Shown in pieces: positions 11,170 through 23,517 of a DNA stretch of 64,000 bases. Within the stretch, counting starts at the first letter, position 1. Each line of letters begins with the position of its first letter. The stretch covers positions 620,001 through 684,000 of the forward strand of contig QUOL01000010.1 of NCBI GenBank assembly GCA_009761415.1, given 5' to 3'. This DNA is from Sarcomyxa edulis (lineage: Eukaryota; Basidiomycota; Agaricomycetes; Agaricales; Mycenaceae). The notes below the pieces were generated by a model. The model made no database searches. It worked only from the letters and a program-made list of their open reading frames with translations, and had not been told where the DNA came from. A program made the position numbers and the translations under genes.

Positions 11170-13021
11170 CTACGGGGCTACAGGAGTAACCCAAACACCA
11201 TCCCGAACCGCTTGAAGAAACTGTTTATGAGCCTCGAGAAAGGCCTGCCATCCCAGCGTAGAGAACTTCACTCCGCTCCAGTCTTCCCTTGAAAGTGTCG
11301 AAACCAGCTTATTCCCGGGCTTGTATTCCAGTAACGCTAGTTTGGCTTGATCGGAACTGGAGATGTTATAATAGTCGCAGAAGATGTCCAACGGGACATT
11401 GAGTCGAAGAGCGTGATTGGGAGATGCTACCATCATGGCGTTCGGATCGACGGGCAAGGGTAGCTGGTTTGGATTATAGTAGTTAGCTATAGGGATTGGA
11501 CCAGGAGCCTGGGGCTGGTTGGGATATGCTGGAGCCGGAGGATAGCCGTAAACCTGAGGCCATGGTGGGATACCAGGATATCCCATTGGCGGAAAGAAAT
11601 TGGGCGGAGGATACATGAATGGCGGTGGATTCGGATTGACAGGTAGTGCAGCAGCAGCATCAGCGACTACTGCAGGAGCTGGAGCTACTTCTTTAGCAGG
11701 ACGAGACTTGATACGTTTATCGTGGTCGAATACGGCCGAGTTCGGGGGATTATCGAGGTTTACTCCAGGTTCACCGTCAGCCTATGAGAAAGCCGTAACA
11801 ATGAGTATCTGATCGACGGAAAAGGACTACAACATCAGTCACCAAACGGGCTGCCCAGAGTTGTGCTCGAAGACTATTCAGTTCCCAAAAGTCTTGATTA
11901 CCAATAGGGCCCCGAGCGAAGACACGTATATTGGGATAGAGAGGGTTATTCCCGACAGGATACTTATCAAAAAGCTTTGTCTTCCATCCGGCCGCACCGG
12001 TATTGATCCGTTCCTGTAGGAAAATGAAGTAGTGTTACGAGGAAAAGTAATACTACGTACTATCTGAGCTTTTGCTGACATATCACGGTCAGTACCAGGA
12101 TGAGAGGTTTCTTCGTAGTAATCGTAAGGGTTTCGGACAAAGTCGCCATCATCGATGTCATAATTCTGTCAAAAAGACCGCATTTATTCAGCAAAAACTC
12201 GAATGAACGAAGAACAACACATACCGGGACATCCGGGTTGGGTGAAGGCATAGTGAGAAAGATAACGAAGTCTTTTTTGCGAAGGAGAAGAGACCTCTCC
12301 ATGGCCCTGAACCCATCTTCATTAGCCATCATCTTGTTTGCATCGTTCGCGGGCTTCTCATAGCGCCATTCAATTTTCTCGGTGTACAGAGCATTTACTT
12401 TGCAAGGGATAGCCTTGGCGATCAGGGCACGGAACTGGGAAAGAGTGGATACAGTGTTGGCAGTGAATGTAAATGGACCTTTCTTGACAGGTGGTGCAGC
12501 GGGTTGCCGAGAAGTTCCTTTCGTACGCGATGCTTGGAGGATAGCAGGGGGCTGGAGAACGATATAAGCAGTGATGATTTCGTCCATTTTGATCCTTTTC
12601 GCAGCAGCTTCCGGGTCTTCTTCGTCACTCTCCACATTCTCCGTTACCACCTTTTTACGCTTCCGAGTCGACTCCTTCTCCTTCTCCTTCTCCTTTCTTT
12701 TACCTTTCTTCCCAGACTTAGCCTCATCAGCTTCTCCATTGTCAGAAGTATCAGCAGTAGTGGCAGCGACGGTGGCAGCAGCGGCAGCAGCAGCTCGTTT
12801 CTCATTGTTCTTCTTGATGGTCTCCTGGATTTCTGGTGATACATTGATCCATTTCCTGACTTCTACCATGCAGGAACACTCAGACTAGAGTATTGGTGTA
12901 GAAGTAGGCATCGCTTACCATGGGAAGCTCTTTGGTTATCGGGAACAGCTTCCTCGTATTCGTCGTCACTGAGTTCGAAATGAGCATCGTTTTCATCCAA
13001 TTCAAGGTCTGAACAGGTCAT
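11170..13021 (-). CDS. Accessory protein of the mariner-like element, 542 residues, function unknown
   Basis: Five exons (13021-12919, 12862-12225, 12165-12061, 12013-11843, 11781-11170) give 542 residues in a continuous frame. Visible parts: an acidic N-terminus (residues 1-34); an Ala tract near 57-65; a strongly basic Lys/Arg/Glu stretch near 85-115 that would serve as a nuclear localisation signal; a folded-looking region of about 150-330; a Pro-rich linker near 385-450; and a compact C-terminal domain of about 75 residues rich in Leu, Trp and Phe, ending VTPVAP. No catalytic motif was recognised. Because it lies wholly between the inverted repeats, it travels with the transposase and may aid DNA binding, regulation or targeting. 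That role is inference. It could also be a captured host gene. Confidence 0.85.
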
Positions 13022-13159
13022 GGTTCAAAGGAAAGATGTTTCGGTGTATAATTATCTGAGCTATGGATGTAGAAGACAGTATAGAAGAGAGAGAGTTGTG
13101 TCGACGGTCGACGCGACGGACGCGACGTCGGCCAATGCTGCCAAACAAATTGCCTAAAC

Positions 13160-13225
13160 AGGAAATTCTCAATTTCCGCGCCGCGAAAAAAAACCCGGCC
13201 ATGTCATTATTTCCTGAATCAGCTG
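13160..13225 (-). repeat. Right terminal inverted repeat, 66 bases
   Basis: Exact reverse complement of 9592-9657. It is followed by TA at 13226-13227, then by the short native leader and the ATG of WRS1 at 13248. Confidence 0.95.
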
Positions 13226-13247
13226 TAAATTGCTCCTAACATCTAAC

Positions 13248-14947
13248 ATGGCATCGACAACACCAACCGTAGAATCGGTAGGATCAACACTAGCCGAAAC
13301 CTCAATATCTGAGTAAGTACTCGATCATCGCTCTTTACATACAAACACGACTAGTGCTCATCTCAAACTAGTCCGTCTACCGCCCCAGCAGCGCACGATC
13401 AAGTCGTCACTCCCTGGGACGTCCAAGGATCCGTTGGAACCGATGGACAACAGCAGGCGATCGATTATGATAAACTCATAGTTCAGTTCGGGACACGCAG
13501 AGTCGATACGGCGTTATTGGAACGGTTCGAGAAAGTGACGGGTCATAAGCCGCATATCTTCTTGAGACGGGGGATGTTTTTCTCGCATCGGTGAGTAGTG
13601 AACTTTTGACTCTTCGTCTGAGGTGCTGAGATTCAAGATCCGATGAAGGGATTTCGACAAAATCTTGGATCGACACGAACAAGGCAAACCCTGGTTCTTA
13701 TACACTGGGAGAGGGCCTAGTAGTGATAGCATGCATCTGGGACATATGGTCCCATTCATTTTCACCAAGTGAGTCCTCTCGTGCTGTCGATCTCCAGGGA
13801 TCCCAGTGTTTACGCACCTCAGATGGTTACAAGACGTATTCGACGTCCCATTGGTGATTCAACTCACAGGTAAGCCGAAGAAATTATATATCATGACCAG
13901 ATTCTTATCCATTGGCAGACGACGAAAAGTTCCTATTCAAACACGAGCTCAAAGTCGAGCAGACACGCGCCTTCGCCCTCCAAAACGCACGCGACTGTAT
14001 CGCCGTAGGATTCAAATTAGAAAAGACCTTCATCTTCAACGACTACGATTACCTTGGAGGAGCATTCTACCGTAACGTCTCCAAAATCTCAAGACAGATT
14101 ACTTACAGCCAGGCAAAGGCCACCTTCGGTTTCACCGAATCGTAAGCGATCCTCCAGTCTCAATATTGACCGTCCAAAAAAAATCGCTCAAACCATACTC
14201 CTTCTTACAGTGACAACATCGGCAAGATCCACTTCGCCTCCATTCAAGCCGCCCCTTCCTTCTCCAACTCGTTCCCCCAGATCTTCGGCACGACATCCAC
14301 CGTACCCTGTCTCATCCCTTGTGCTATCGATCAAGACCCATATTTCCGACTGACCCGTGACGTAGCTCAAAAGCTCAAGTACCCCAAACCCACCCTTCTT
14401 CACTCGAGGTTCTTCCCCGCCCTTCAAGGTCCTCAAACGAAAATGAGCGCTAGTGATCCGAATAGTAGTATTTTCATGACCGACACGGCGAAGCAGATCA
14501 AGGCGAAGATCAATAAGCATGGGTTCAGTGGGGGAAAGGAGACGGAGGAGGAGCATAGGCGAGATGGTGGGGATACGGAGGTTGATGTTAGTTATCAGTA
14601 CCTGCGGTTCTTTTTGGAGGATGACGAGGAGTTGGAGCGAATAGGCCAGGTTCGCCATTTCTTTCTTCTTATTCATCTTCGAGGGCTGATATGATAATCT
14701 GTCTCATGCAGGAATACCGAGCTGGCCGATTACTCACCGGACAGTTGAAAGCGAAATGTATCGAGTTATTGCAGGATTTCGTGAAGGGATTCCAAGAGGT
14801 ACGTTTAACCTAAAAATTGATGTATCTGTTACTGAACCTCTTGTACAGCGCAAATCGAATATTACAGACGATGATGTCAAAGCGTTCATGGATTCTACGA
14901 GGTTGATTGACCCGACGCCCAAGAGTAAGGCCGCTGGTGCCGAGTAG
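13248..14947 (+). CDS. WRS1: Tryptophanyl-tRNA synthetase, cytosolic, 432 residues
   Basis: Charges tRNA-Trp with tryptophan using ATP (class I synthetase). Eight exons (13248-13312, 13372-13590, 13649-13768, 13823-13869, 13919-14141, 14211-14649, 14712-14798, 14849-14947) give 432 residues, usual for the eukaryotic cytosolic enzyme. The HIGH-like signature is in [12 protein letters not shown] and the KMSKS-like loop is KMSAS, as in eukaryotic and archaeal TrpRS. Tell-tale stretches are [18 protein letters not shown] and [12 protein letters not shown]. No mitochondrial targeting segment is visible. The 5' leader is interrupted by the transposon, whose end lies 20 bases upstream of the ATG after the TA. 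The coding region itself is undamaged. Confidence 0.96.
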
Positions 14948-15208
14948 ATAATAGATTGTCTTCGCAATCGAATCAATAAATGTACTGAACATATTTTTAT
15001 TCTGTGCCGTTATGTAAAGAAATCCGTCGAGCCACCTTGCAAGATTTCTAGTACCAAAGGGAGTGTAATGAATTTTGTGAACGGCTAAGAAATCGTATTC
15101 CAAATAGAGCGACTGTATCGGTGAACAACAACTCCTCAGCACCTCGACACCTAATCTATCTCTGGCCCACGAAACAGATTTCGGATCAGACGTCGTTGAT
15201 TCTCTTTG

Positions 15209-18200
15209 TTACATCGACACAGATTTTATGCAACTCCAGCCTCCCAAATATCGCAGAGGGCTCGGAATATCGCCGTTCGGAAAGTAGTAGGGGTTTAGTA
15301 GCAACTCTCCGTTGGTTCCGATGGAACGATCGGTCGTATGATCTGGAAAGACGTTAGCACCTTGCAGAAACACGAAGGGGCAAAGATAATAGATACTTAC
15401 CGTCAGGATATACATCCTTCCAAAAATTCCGTAACAAATCAAGAGTTGCTTCTTTCTCTACTTCAGCTTCGTCTTCAATCCTCCAGCTGTACGCCCCAAG
15501 GTAATGCAGTGCGCGAATCCAATCATAAAATGAAACAAGCGACTCAGCCTGCTTCCTCGAAAAGCTTCCATTGATTTTGTTAGTATGAGTAGCGATGAAA
15601 TCGATGAGACCCGCCGCCGAGGAAAGAAGGTTCTGGTCATATGCATCGGGGTCGGTTCTCATGCCCTTCAAAACAGAGAATGCCAGGTCGAGTCTGCGAG
15701 TCCGACTATATTCGAACTGAATCAATGACATCAGCACAACCGTGAAATATCGATAATCGTCGTCAATCCCGTTGGGAACTTTAGTTAGACGGTCGATGTG
15801 GTCAGGGATATCACTATCGGGGACTTTCTTCCATAACCAACGAACCATCGCGTCGACCAATATTTTTTGAGCCTGAGACTGTGATTCATTTGACGCTGAT
15901 TTCAAGTACGACTCGGTCGTACTCGTCGTGAAGATGTTTGTTCCATCCCAACAGGCAAGACATGCTGCAACGTCGATCTGAGAAAACGAATTTGAGGGCG
16001 AAGGACCTAGAATACGAAGAAGTGCATTGTCGACTTGGAGAGGGTCAACGAGTCTCAATGGGGTGTTGAGCTGCGACGAGAGCATTTCGAATACAATCGA
16101 GAAAGCATGCGTGATTGCGGTAATGTTTGGGAAGAGCCGATGAACACCCCCTTTGTATTTGATAGAATGGTCAAGATGCGCTAGTATCTCTCTGAGAAGT
16201 GGATGACCGATGATTATATCATTCTGCTCAGAGCATGGGAGAGTGACGGCCAGTTGCTTGCGGGGCTCCATCATAACCATCAGATTTTGCAATATTATCG
16301 CCCACCATATAGCCGTATATATGGAACCAGAACCAAGGTCACAGCGCACGCCCCAGGATATAAGCGTCAAGATATCGTCCAGGGATGGAACACTATCAGC
16401 CCAGATCCCTCGAACTATAGCAGGAATTACGGCATGACCATCGATGGAAATGTCAGCAAAAAGGCTACGACCTGACCACCTGCTGAGGCACTTTGCAATA
16501 GTCAGAGGCGCAATAGACCAGCTCGAGTTCGTGAGGTAATTGACAAACGTGGCAGCAGTGGATTCCGGGGTCGTTTCAACACTACGGCGCTCCTGCAGGG
16601 CAGCATCGTATAAGACCGAGAAGGCCATCTCGCTGACCCTCTGCCCGATAATGTCTCCTTCAGTTTCCTTGACGTATTCCGAGTTGAACATGTTGACAAC
16701 GCGAGAGAAGGCAGGCTGATTATTCGGTTGGATGCCAGTCTGTGGCTGTCGGTGAGAAAGGACTGCGAAAGATTGTATGAAGGTTGAGCGCCAAAGGACG
16801 CCGACACCCTTGAATCTGCTGCGCTCGCGTTGTGCGGCGTCACGCAACGCGTCAAGCAGCTCGAGCCTTTGGGAGGCACCACAGAAAAGAAGGTTCGCTG
16901 TATCAAATAAAACAACCCTTAGCCATAGTACACGGGTGTATGTTCCTAGAGAAACTACCCACATTTTCCTATCATGGCTACCCGAAAAAGATTCAGGATG
17001 GACTCGGAAGCAGTGAGATTGCATCGATAGCTAGCTTCCGGCGATAGCAGGTGAACCAACGATTTGATCTCTAAGTTAGAAAGGAGTGTTTCGGTGCCAG
17101 AGGACACTTTTCCATACAAACCGTGTCTTGTCGAACTATTCTCGCAAATAGCAGGGAACGCGGCTGCAGCTTGGTCAAGAAAATCATCGTCGTGAGTTGC
17201 CTGAAGAGTGGCGTGGTATACGCGGTCATCGATAGGGAGGAACTGATCGTAATAGCTGGACCCCATCTCTGTTGTTTTTCCGTCCTCCACCCCGTCTACC
17301 TCCACACTCTTCTCGTTCGTTGGAACCTGATTTTCTAGATCTGATTTTTTAGGGTGGATGAGCAAACGGACGCGAGTCGAGGTAGACTGAATTATAGATC
17401 GATCTCGAGATAGGATACGTCTACCCAGTGCTCGAATCCGTCGAGTGGAGGAATAAATATGTCTTGAGATCCAACGAAAAGGACGTAGCAGCGAGATCCA
17501 TCGAGATAGACGCGGGTAACGTCGTTTGATACGTCGACTCAGGCCGAAGATATACCGAGAGATAGTCGTACGAAAAGGAGAGGTCTGTGGATGAAGATAG
17601 GCATGGATTAGAGTGTAAAACAAGGCTATGCCAACCAAAAGGATAGCAATGGCCGACAGAGATGCGGCTGCTATGACAGGAGCTGATGAATGAGGAGACC
17701 CCATCGCAGCAGAGAAGATAGTATCGAGGAGTCCGATCAGGAAGAGGATGACCGGAATGGTAAGGATGACGGGGAGGGTTTCCAGCGCAGGTCCGAGAAT
17801 GCGTTCAGCTTCTGCCCACCGTTGATGTATATCGACGAGCATCTCGTGGGGCTTGCCAGTGGACTTTGTGAGTACAGCGAGAAATGCACGGCCCGCGACT
17901 GCCAGAGCTGCCGCAGATATCTGTGAGAACGAGAATTGGTTAAGAAGCTAATGGAGATTATGCGGGAACCCACGCTGATGATAAGTGCAAGAGACCAATA
18001 CGCGTTTACTCGAATGTCTGACGCGTCTGGTATAAACGGAACTGACGGGGTGATATTCAATCGTGCGGCCTGTGTATCACTGATTTGTATGACGATTTCT
18101 GTGAGATTTGCGAGGAGTTCGTTGGTCCTCGCAGCTTGGTCAGGGCTCAAGTTCTCAACTGAGTCGACTAGAAAGGATGTCACGACAGCCGAAAAGAGAC

Positions 18201-18695
18201 CAACCTGGAAAGCTATTCAGAATTATGTAGATCAAAGTTTCCAAGGACCCTTACGAAGACTAAGAGAACGTCGAGGCTGCCTCGCCAACGGTCTATTATC
18301 GCGTCGATGCGTTCCCGAGCCGATTTGAGCAGAGGATTCCAAGCACTACTGCTGTGCTCTGGAACAGACGGTAAAGCTTGACGAGAAATGTCTTATAGTA
18401 TTTTGTTAGATAGAAATCACAATATGGCTAAGGTGACTTGACATACCAGATGCTGCCTGTCGATTGTTCATTTCACGAAGTAAAGTCTGCATGTCAGACA
18501 GCAGACCGATTTGCTCTTGTAGAAGGCCTTCGATTGAAGGGCCCCTAAAACTCAGTCAGTATTTGGTTTGGCTTAGTGGAAATTGTGACCTCACTTTTTG
18601 TCCATGGGTTTACCCTTGCCATGCTGTATTTCTTTCAATTCAGCGATATCGATAGCAGAACGGCGAGCGACGGGAATTGTAGTATCTTCTAGCAT
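15209..18695 (-). CDS. DUF6535-type membrane protein, copy A
   Basis: Large multi-exon gene whose product resembles Agaricomycete proteins with an N-terminal DUF6535 domain. That domain has a conserved SARERIDAIIDRWRGSLDVLLVF segment, then hydrophobic helices (VGLFSAVVTSFLVDS; YWSLALIIS; PVILTIPVILFLIGLLD; SAIAILLVGIALFYTL), about four membrane passes in all. A long C-terminal region of about 600 residues follows, without known motifs but with a conserved CLACWDGTNIF. The last intron (15361-15400) is only 40 bases. The start is uncertain. The ATG at 18695 opens the frame, but the position matching the start of copy B (near 18860) reads only nine codons before a stop, so the N-terminus may be shortened. 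It is a tandem duplicate of the gene at 19949-23517. Function unknown. Confidence 0.75.
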
Positions 18696-19948
18696 CGGAG
18701 TAGACGTGTCCACAGATTCTGCGAGCGGAATGCTGGATCTATTTCGAGGCGCCTAGGAGTCAGTACGGTGCCATAGGCATAGACGACGTAGTGTACTCAC
18801 GATTTGTCGTCTACCTAAGGACTAGAGTCGATTTATGGTATGTTTTGATGCTCTTCAGCCATGGCGTGAGGTGTGATATCTAAGCTGTTTCTCGTGGTTA
18901 CGAGGAAGGACGAGCGCACTTTTTCATAGTGTTTGCGAGGCCATGCGAGATGACAATCATGACAATTGACATTAGCACAACATTGGCAGGCTGTGTCAAT
19001 TCAAACGACCGGGCCAAGGAAAATCGCGTCAATATATGTGATGCGCTGCAATAGGTATCCGAATGAATAGTAGTGATGATATTGCACCGTGCGTTCAAGC
19101 AAAATCTGTGATGGGCTTAAAGGTGACTTGTGTCGAATTCAATGTTCGGATAAGGATGGTTTAACGCCGGTACGCGGTCAAAAAGCGGAAGCTGTAGCCA
19201 AGCAGATCAGCACAGCATCCGGCAACCAGCGGAATCACAAAGTGAAATCTTGCCAAGTCCGTCTTCAATATTTCAATCTTTGGTGCCTACTTACCTCGAG
19301 AAATTTACAGAACCGCTCCGCGAGTCGGAGTCCGAAGACGGTCCCAAGATGGAGTCGAACGATAACCGGTAAGTTAGGGTTGATACAGCTTATCATATGG
19401 CTGTTGCGCGAGAGCGAAACTCACCGTGACATTCCATTACTCAAGCCACTCATTTTTTCCGAGAACGGGAAGTCATGGTGCTTCGAGTGTGGGTTCGGCA
19501 TATCCGAATCTCGGTGAGAAATTACGAGTGGAGCATAAATCTGGAGGGGAAGGCGAAAATACGATCTCTACATAAGTGAAAGCGGTCTGCCATATTTCTC
19601 TCGTCAAAATTTCTTCGTCTCTGGGGCTGATCTGATGCCATTCATCTCCTTAGGAATTTCAGGCTGTCTGAATGATTGTCAGGTCGAAACATATTACGCT
19701 ATCGGTAGCTCGTGAGTATGTCTCACACTTTTGTCACCGAGAATCCACTTTTCTGCATTGTCTTCTGCCCGCTGTGGCTTTCGAACGCTGGCCGAAATAA
19801 TGATCAGTTGATAATTCTTTGTTAACCAGCCTGTTACATGAGAAATGTCCGTGTTGGTAAAAAAACAGCCCTTCAGCCCCTCGCCGCCCGACTTGCTTTC
19901 TCTGAGCTACGAAGATATTTCGGATCGTATCGAACAACGATGAGTATT
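18696..19948. other. Upstream region of DUF6535 copy A, partly duplicated
   Basis: Bases of about 18860-19000 resemble the region just upstream of copy B (about 23540-23660), so the duplication included the promoter. The rest shows only short open frames without splice support. No other gene was found. Confidence 0.5.
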
Positions 19949-22900
19949 CTATTGTTCCAACCACTTCAGGCAACTCCAGTCTCCTAAATATCGCAGAGCG
20001 TTCGAAGTATTGCTCTTCGCCGGTCCTAACATCAACTGTTTTTCGGGTCCAACGGAGCCTAGAAAGATGTAAATCGATCAGTGCCCTGCAGAACAACAAA
20101 TGAATAGAAAAAACACGATATTTACCACGAGGATAGAGATCCTTCCACGAAGTTCGGAACAATTCAAGGAGTTCTGTTCTCTCTACTTCACATTGGTCTT
20201 TGTTCCAGCTATACCACCAAAGATCATCCCCTGGCAGTGTACAAATTCGGTCATAGAGCGAAGAAAGGAACTCGGCCTGCTCCCTCGATAGGATTTCATG
20301 AGTTTTGTGAGTATGAGTAGCAATGAGGGTAATCAGACCGGTCGTTAAGGAGAGAAAGTTGGAGCGGTATGTGTTGGGTTCGGTCCTCAGGCCATTCAAA
20401 ACAGACAAGGCCAGGTCAAGTTTAAGAGTTCGATTGTTGTCGAAATGGAGTAATGACATCAACACATCTGTGAAATATCGATATTCATCGGCAAAGATCC
20501 CGCCGGTAACAACCACAGTAAGACGGTTGATGTGGCCAAGAATATCACCACCCGGGACGTCCTTCCACAACCAACAAACCATGGCGTTGACGAAGATTTT
20601 CCGATGCTTTGATTTCTTTGACTCGTATCCCAAGTCCGACTCGAGCATACTCCTCGTGAAAATGTTCGTTCCATCCCAGCAGGCAAGACATGCTGCAACA
20701 TCAACCGGAGAAAATGTATTTGGTGAAGGACCTAGAATATGAAGAAGTGCCTTGTTGACTTGGACAGGATCAACAAGTTGGTCCCCAATCAACGGATTGT
20801 CGAGCTGCCAAGATAGAATCTCGAATATAGCCGAGAAGGCAAAAGTGATTGCAGTCTTCTCTGGGTCATATGGAACTATACCTACAGTTCCATGCTGATA
20901 GATAATGTAATCTCCAAGACGTGGTATCATCCTCTTTAGGAGTGGATGGCTGTTGTTACGGTCGTTCTCCTTGAGGCTTGGGACAGTACCGAAATACGGC
21001 CAGGTTGGCCGCCTCTGGGTCTCCATTATGTTGGTCAGTTTCTGTGACACTGTCACCCACGCTGTAGTGCCGAAACTATAACATACACCCCAGGATATAA
21101 ACGTCAAAACATCCTTGAGTGTGAGGGTTCTGCTAGCCCAAATCCGTGGAGTAAGAGATGAAACTGTATCATACCAGTTGATCCGGACGTCAAAGAAGAC
21201 GCTACGACCGGACCACAAGCTGATACACTTTGTAAAGGTCAGAGGTGCAATAGAAGAGCTTGGGCCAAACAAGTTGACAAGATAATCAACGAATACGTCA
21301 ACAATAGATCCCGGGGTGGATTCAATACTGCGACGCTCCTGCAGGGCAGCATCGTATAAAACCGAGAGTGCTATATGCACGACCGTCATCCCGATAAAGT
21401 CAGAGGCACCTTCCGAGGTTTCCTCGACGTAGTCCGACTTGAACATGTTGACTATGCGCGAGAAGTTAGGCTGGTTATTTGGTTGGTTATCAAGCTGTCG
21501 CCGTCGATGAGAAAGGACTGCGAAGGATTGGATGAAGGTAGAGCGCCAAAGATCACCGACTGCCTTGAATCTGATGTGTTCACGTTGTGCAGCGTTATGC
21601 AATGCGTCAAAGAGCTCGACCCTCTGAGAGTCACTGCAAAAGATAACCTGGTCTGTGGCAAATGAAAAAATTATCTCTCAGCTATATATGTATTTTCATA
21701 GAACAATTACCGACCATATTCTGGAAGAGAGCGATTCAGTCTTAGGATAGACTCGGAAGCGGTGAGATTACATCGGTAGCTAGCTTCCGGCGATAGCAGG
21801 TGAACCAGGGATCTTATCTCTAAATTAGAAAGGAGTGTCCCGGCTTTCTGGGGAATTCTCGAGTTGTAAACAAAGAATCTTCTTGTCCCGACGTTCTCAC
21901 AGATAGAAGGGAACGCGGCTGCAGCTTGGTCAAGGAAATCATCATCGTGGGTCGCCTGAAGAGTGGCGTGATACACACGAGCCTCGAGAGGTAGACATTG
22001 ATCGTAATAGCTGGACCCCATTGCCTTGTTGTCTTCATCCCCCCCTTCGTCCGCCTCCACACTCTTCTCGTATTGTGGAATCTGACTTTCTAAATCTGTC
22101 TTTTTGCGGTGGATGAACAAATCAACGCCGGTCCAAATACACTCGATCAGATAATTGACTCGAGATCGTATACGTCTGGTGGAGGAACGAATGTGATTTG
22201 AGATCCATCGAAAAAGGCGTAGTGCGGAGACCCGTGTATACTGTTCGAGTAACCGTTGCTGAATAGGTTGACCTAAGGCATAGATATACCGAGAGATAGT
22301 TGTGCGAAAAGGAGAGTTATCTGGATGAAGATAGGCATGGAGCAGAGTATAGAATAGAACTACGCCGACCAAAAGGATAGCGATGGCCGATAAGGATGCA
22401 GCCACTATGACGGGAACTGAGGAGTGTGGAGACCCTATAGCAGCAGAGAAGATGTTATCGAGGAGTCCAATGAGGAAGAGGAGGACCGGAATGGTAAGGA
22501 TGACGGGGAGGGTCTCTAGTGCTGGTCCGAGGATGCGCTCAGCTTCCTCCCAACGCTGGTGGATGTCAACGAGCATCTGGTGGGGCTTGCCAATAGACTT
22601 CGTGAGTACAGCGAGGAATGCACGGCCCGCGACTGCCAGAGCTGCCGCAGATATCTACGATAAGGATAGTGAGGCAAAGTTAGTGAAGATCAGCAGGAAG
22701 GGCTCACGCTGATGATAAGTGCAAGCGACCAATAAGCGTTGACGCGGACATCTGATGCATCTGGCACAAACGGAGCTGAAGGGGTGATATTCAATAATGC
22801 GGCTTGTATACCACTGATTTGTATGACAATCTCCGTGAGATTTGCAAGGAGTTCGTTAGTCCTCGCAGCTTGGTCAGGGCTGAGGTTGTGGACCGAGTCA

Positions 22901-23517
22901 ACGAAAAAGGATGTGACGATAGCCGAAAACAGGCCGACCTTTCAAGGACGAATTAGAAATATGAAGAACATGGGAATTTTGAAGCTACTCACGAAAACTA
23001 GGAGAACGTCAAGACTGCCTCGCCAACGATCTACTATCGCGTCGATTCGTTCCCGAGCCGATTTGAGCAAAGGATTCCATGCACTGCTGCTGTATTGTGG
23101 AACAGGCGGTATAGATTGACGAGAGACATCTTGACACAAGTAAGTAAAAAACGCAGTCAAATCAAATTTGCTTAACGTACCAGCGGCTGCCTCTCGATTA
23201 TCTATGCGAGTGAGCAGCTCATCTGTGCGACTGAGCCGCTGTTCTATGAGAATAAGCAGATCTATCTGCTTTTGAAGAAGCTTGTCACCCGATGAGACGC
23301 TGAGGAATGATGAGCGCTCAGGTTACCTCGATGAGAAGCATCGAACTCACTGTGTGTCGGCGGGTGTGCCCTCCTCAATTACTTGAGAAATAGAGTCTCG
23401 AGTCGGAACCGAAAATTCAGCGGTAGGCATCACGAATGTCGCAGAATCACCAGCATCGACCCCGACTGGAACCTCTTTCATATCCAGGGGATCAGGACCG
23501 GGTGTGTCTTCAGGCAT
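19949..23517 (-). CDS. DUF6535-type membrane protein, copy B, 1076 residues
   Basis: Seven exons (23517-23351, 23299-23181, 23129-22993, 22938-22708, 22654-21715, 21652-20126, 20058-19949) give 1076 residues in one frame. The start codon opens MPEDTPGPDP, a disordered acidic head. Then come a coiled-coil-like stretch (KQIDLLILIEQRLSRTDELL), the DUF6535 core with about four membrane helices, and a long cytosol-like tail that shares CLACWDGTNIF and SFAVLSHRR with copy A. The membrane core is nearly identical between copies, while head and tail have diverged. An apparent frameshift at the C-terminus disappears when the last intron runs 20059-20125 (TTTCTAG acceptor). The role of this family is not known. 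Confidence 0.85.

Larger units (their letters stand above)
9592..13225. mobile_element. Two-gene Tc1/mariner-type DNA transposon, apparently intact
   Basis: A 3,634-base element bounded by perfect 66-base inverted repeats that begin CAGCTGATTCAGG. It is flanked on both sides by TA (9590-9591 and 13226-13227), the target duplication typical of Tc1/mariner elements. Inside are a full DD34E transposase (plus strand) and a second gene on the minus strand for a 542-residue protein of unknown function; the two are convergent. Perfect repeats and uninterrupted genes suggest recent movement. The right end lies 20 bases after the TA from the ATG of WRS1. The classification rests on the TA duplication, the DDE motif and the repeats; which family within the superfamily is not settled. 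Confidence 0.9.

Noticed and set aside
19949..20130. Frameshift and premature stop at the C-terminus of DUF6535 copy B
   Set aside because: Using the acceptor TTTCTAG at 20059-20060 gives a tail ending in the same LRYLG-WSC motif as copy A.
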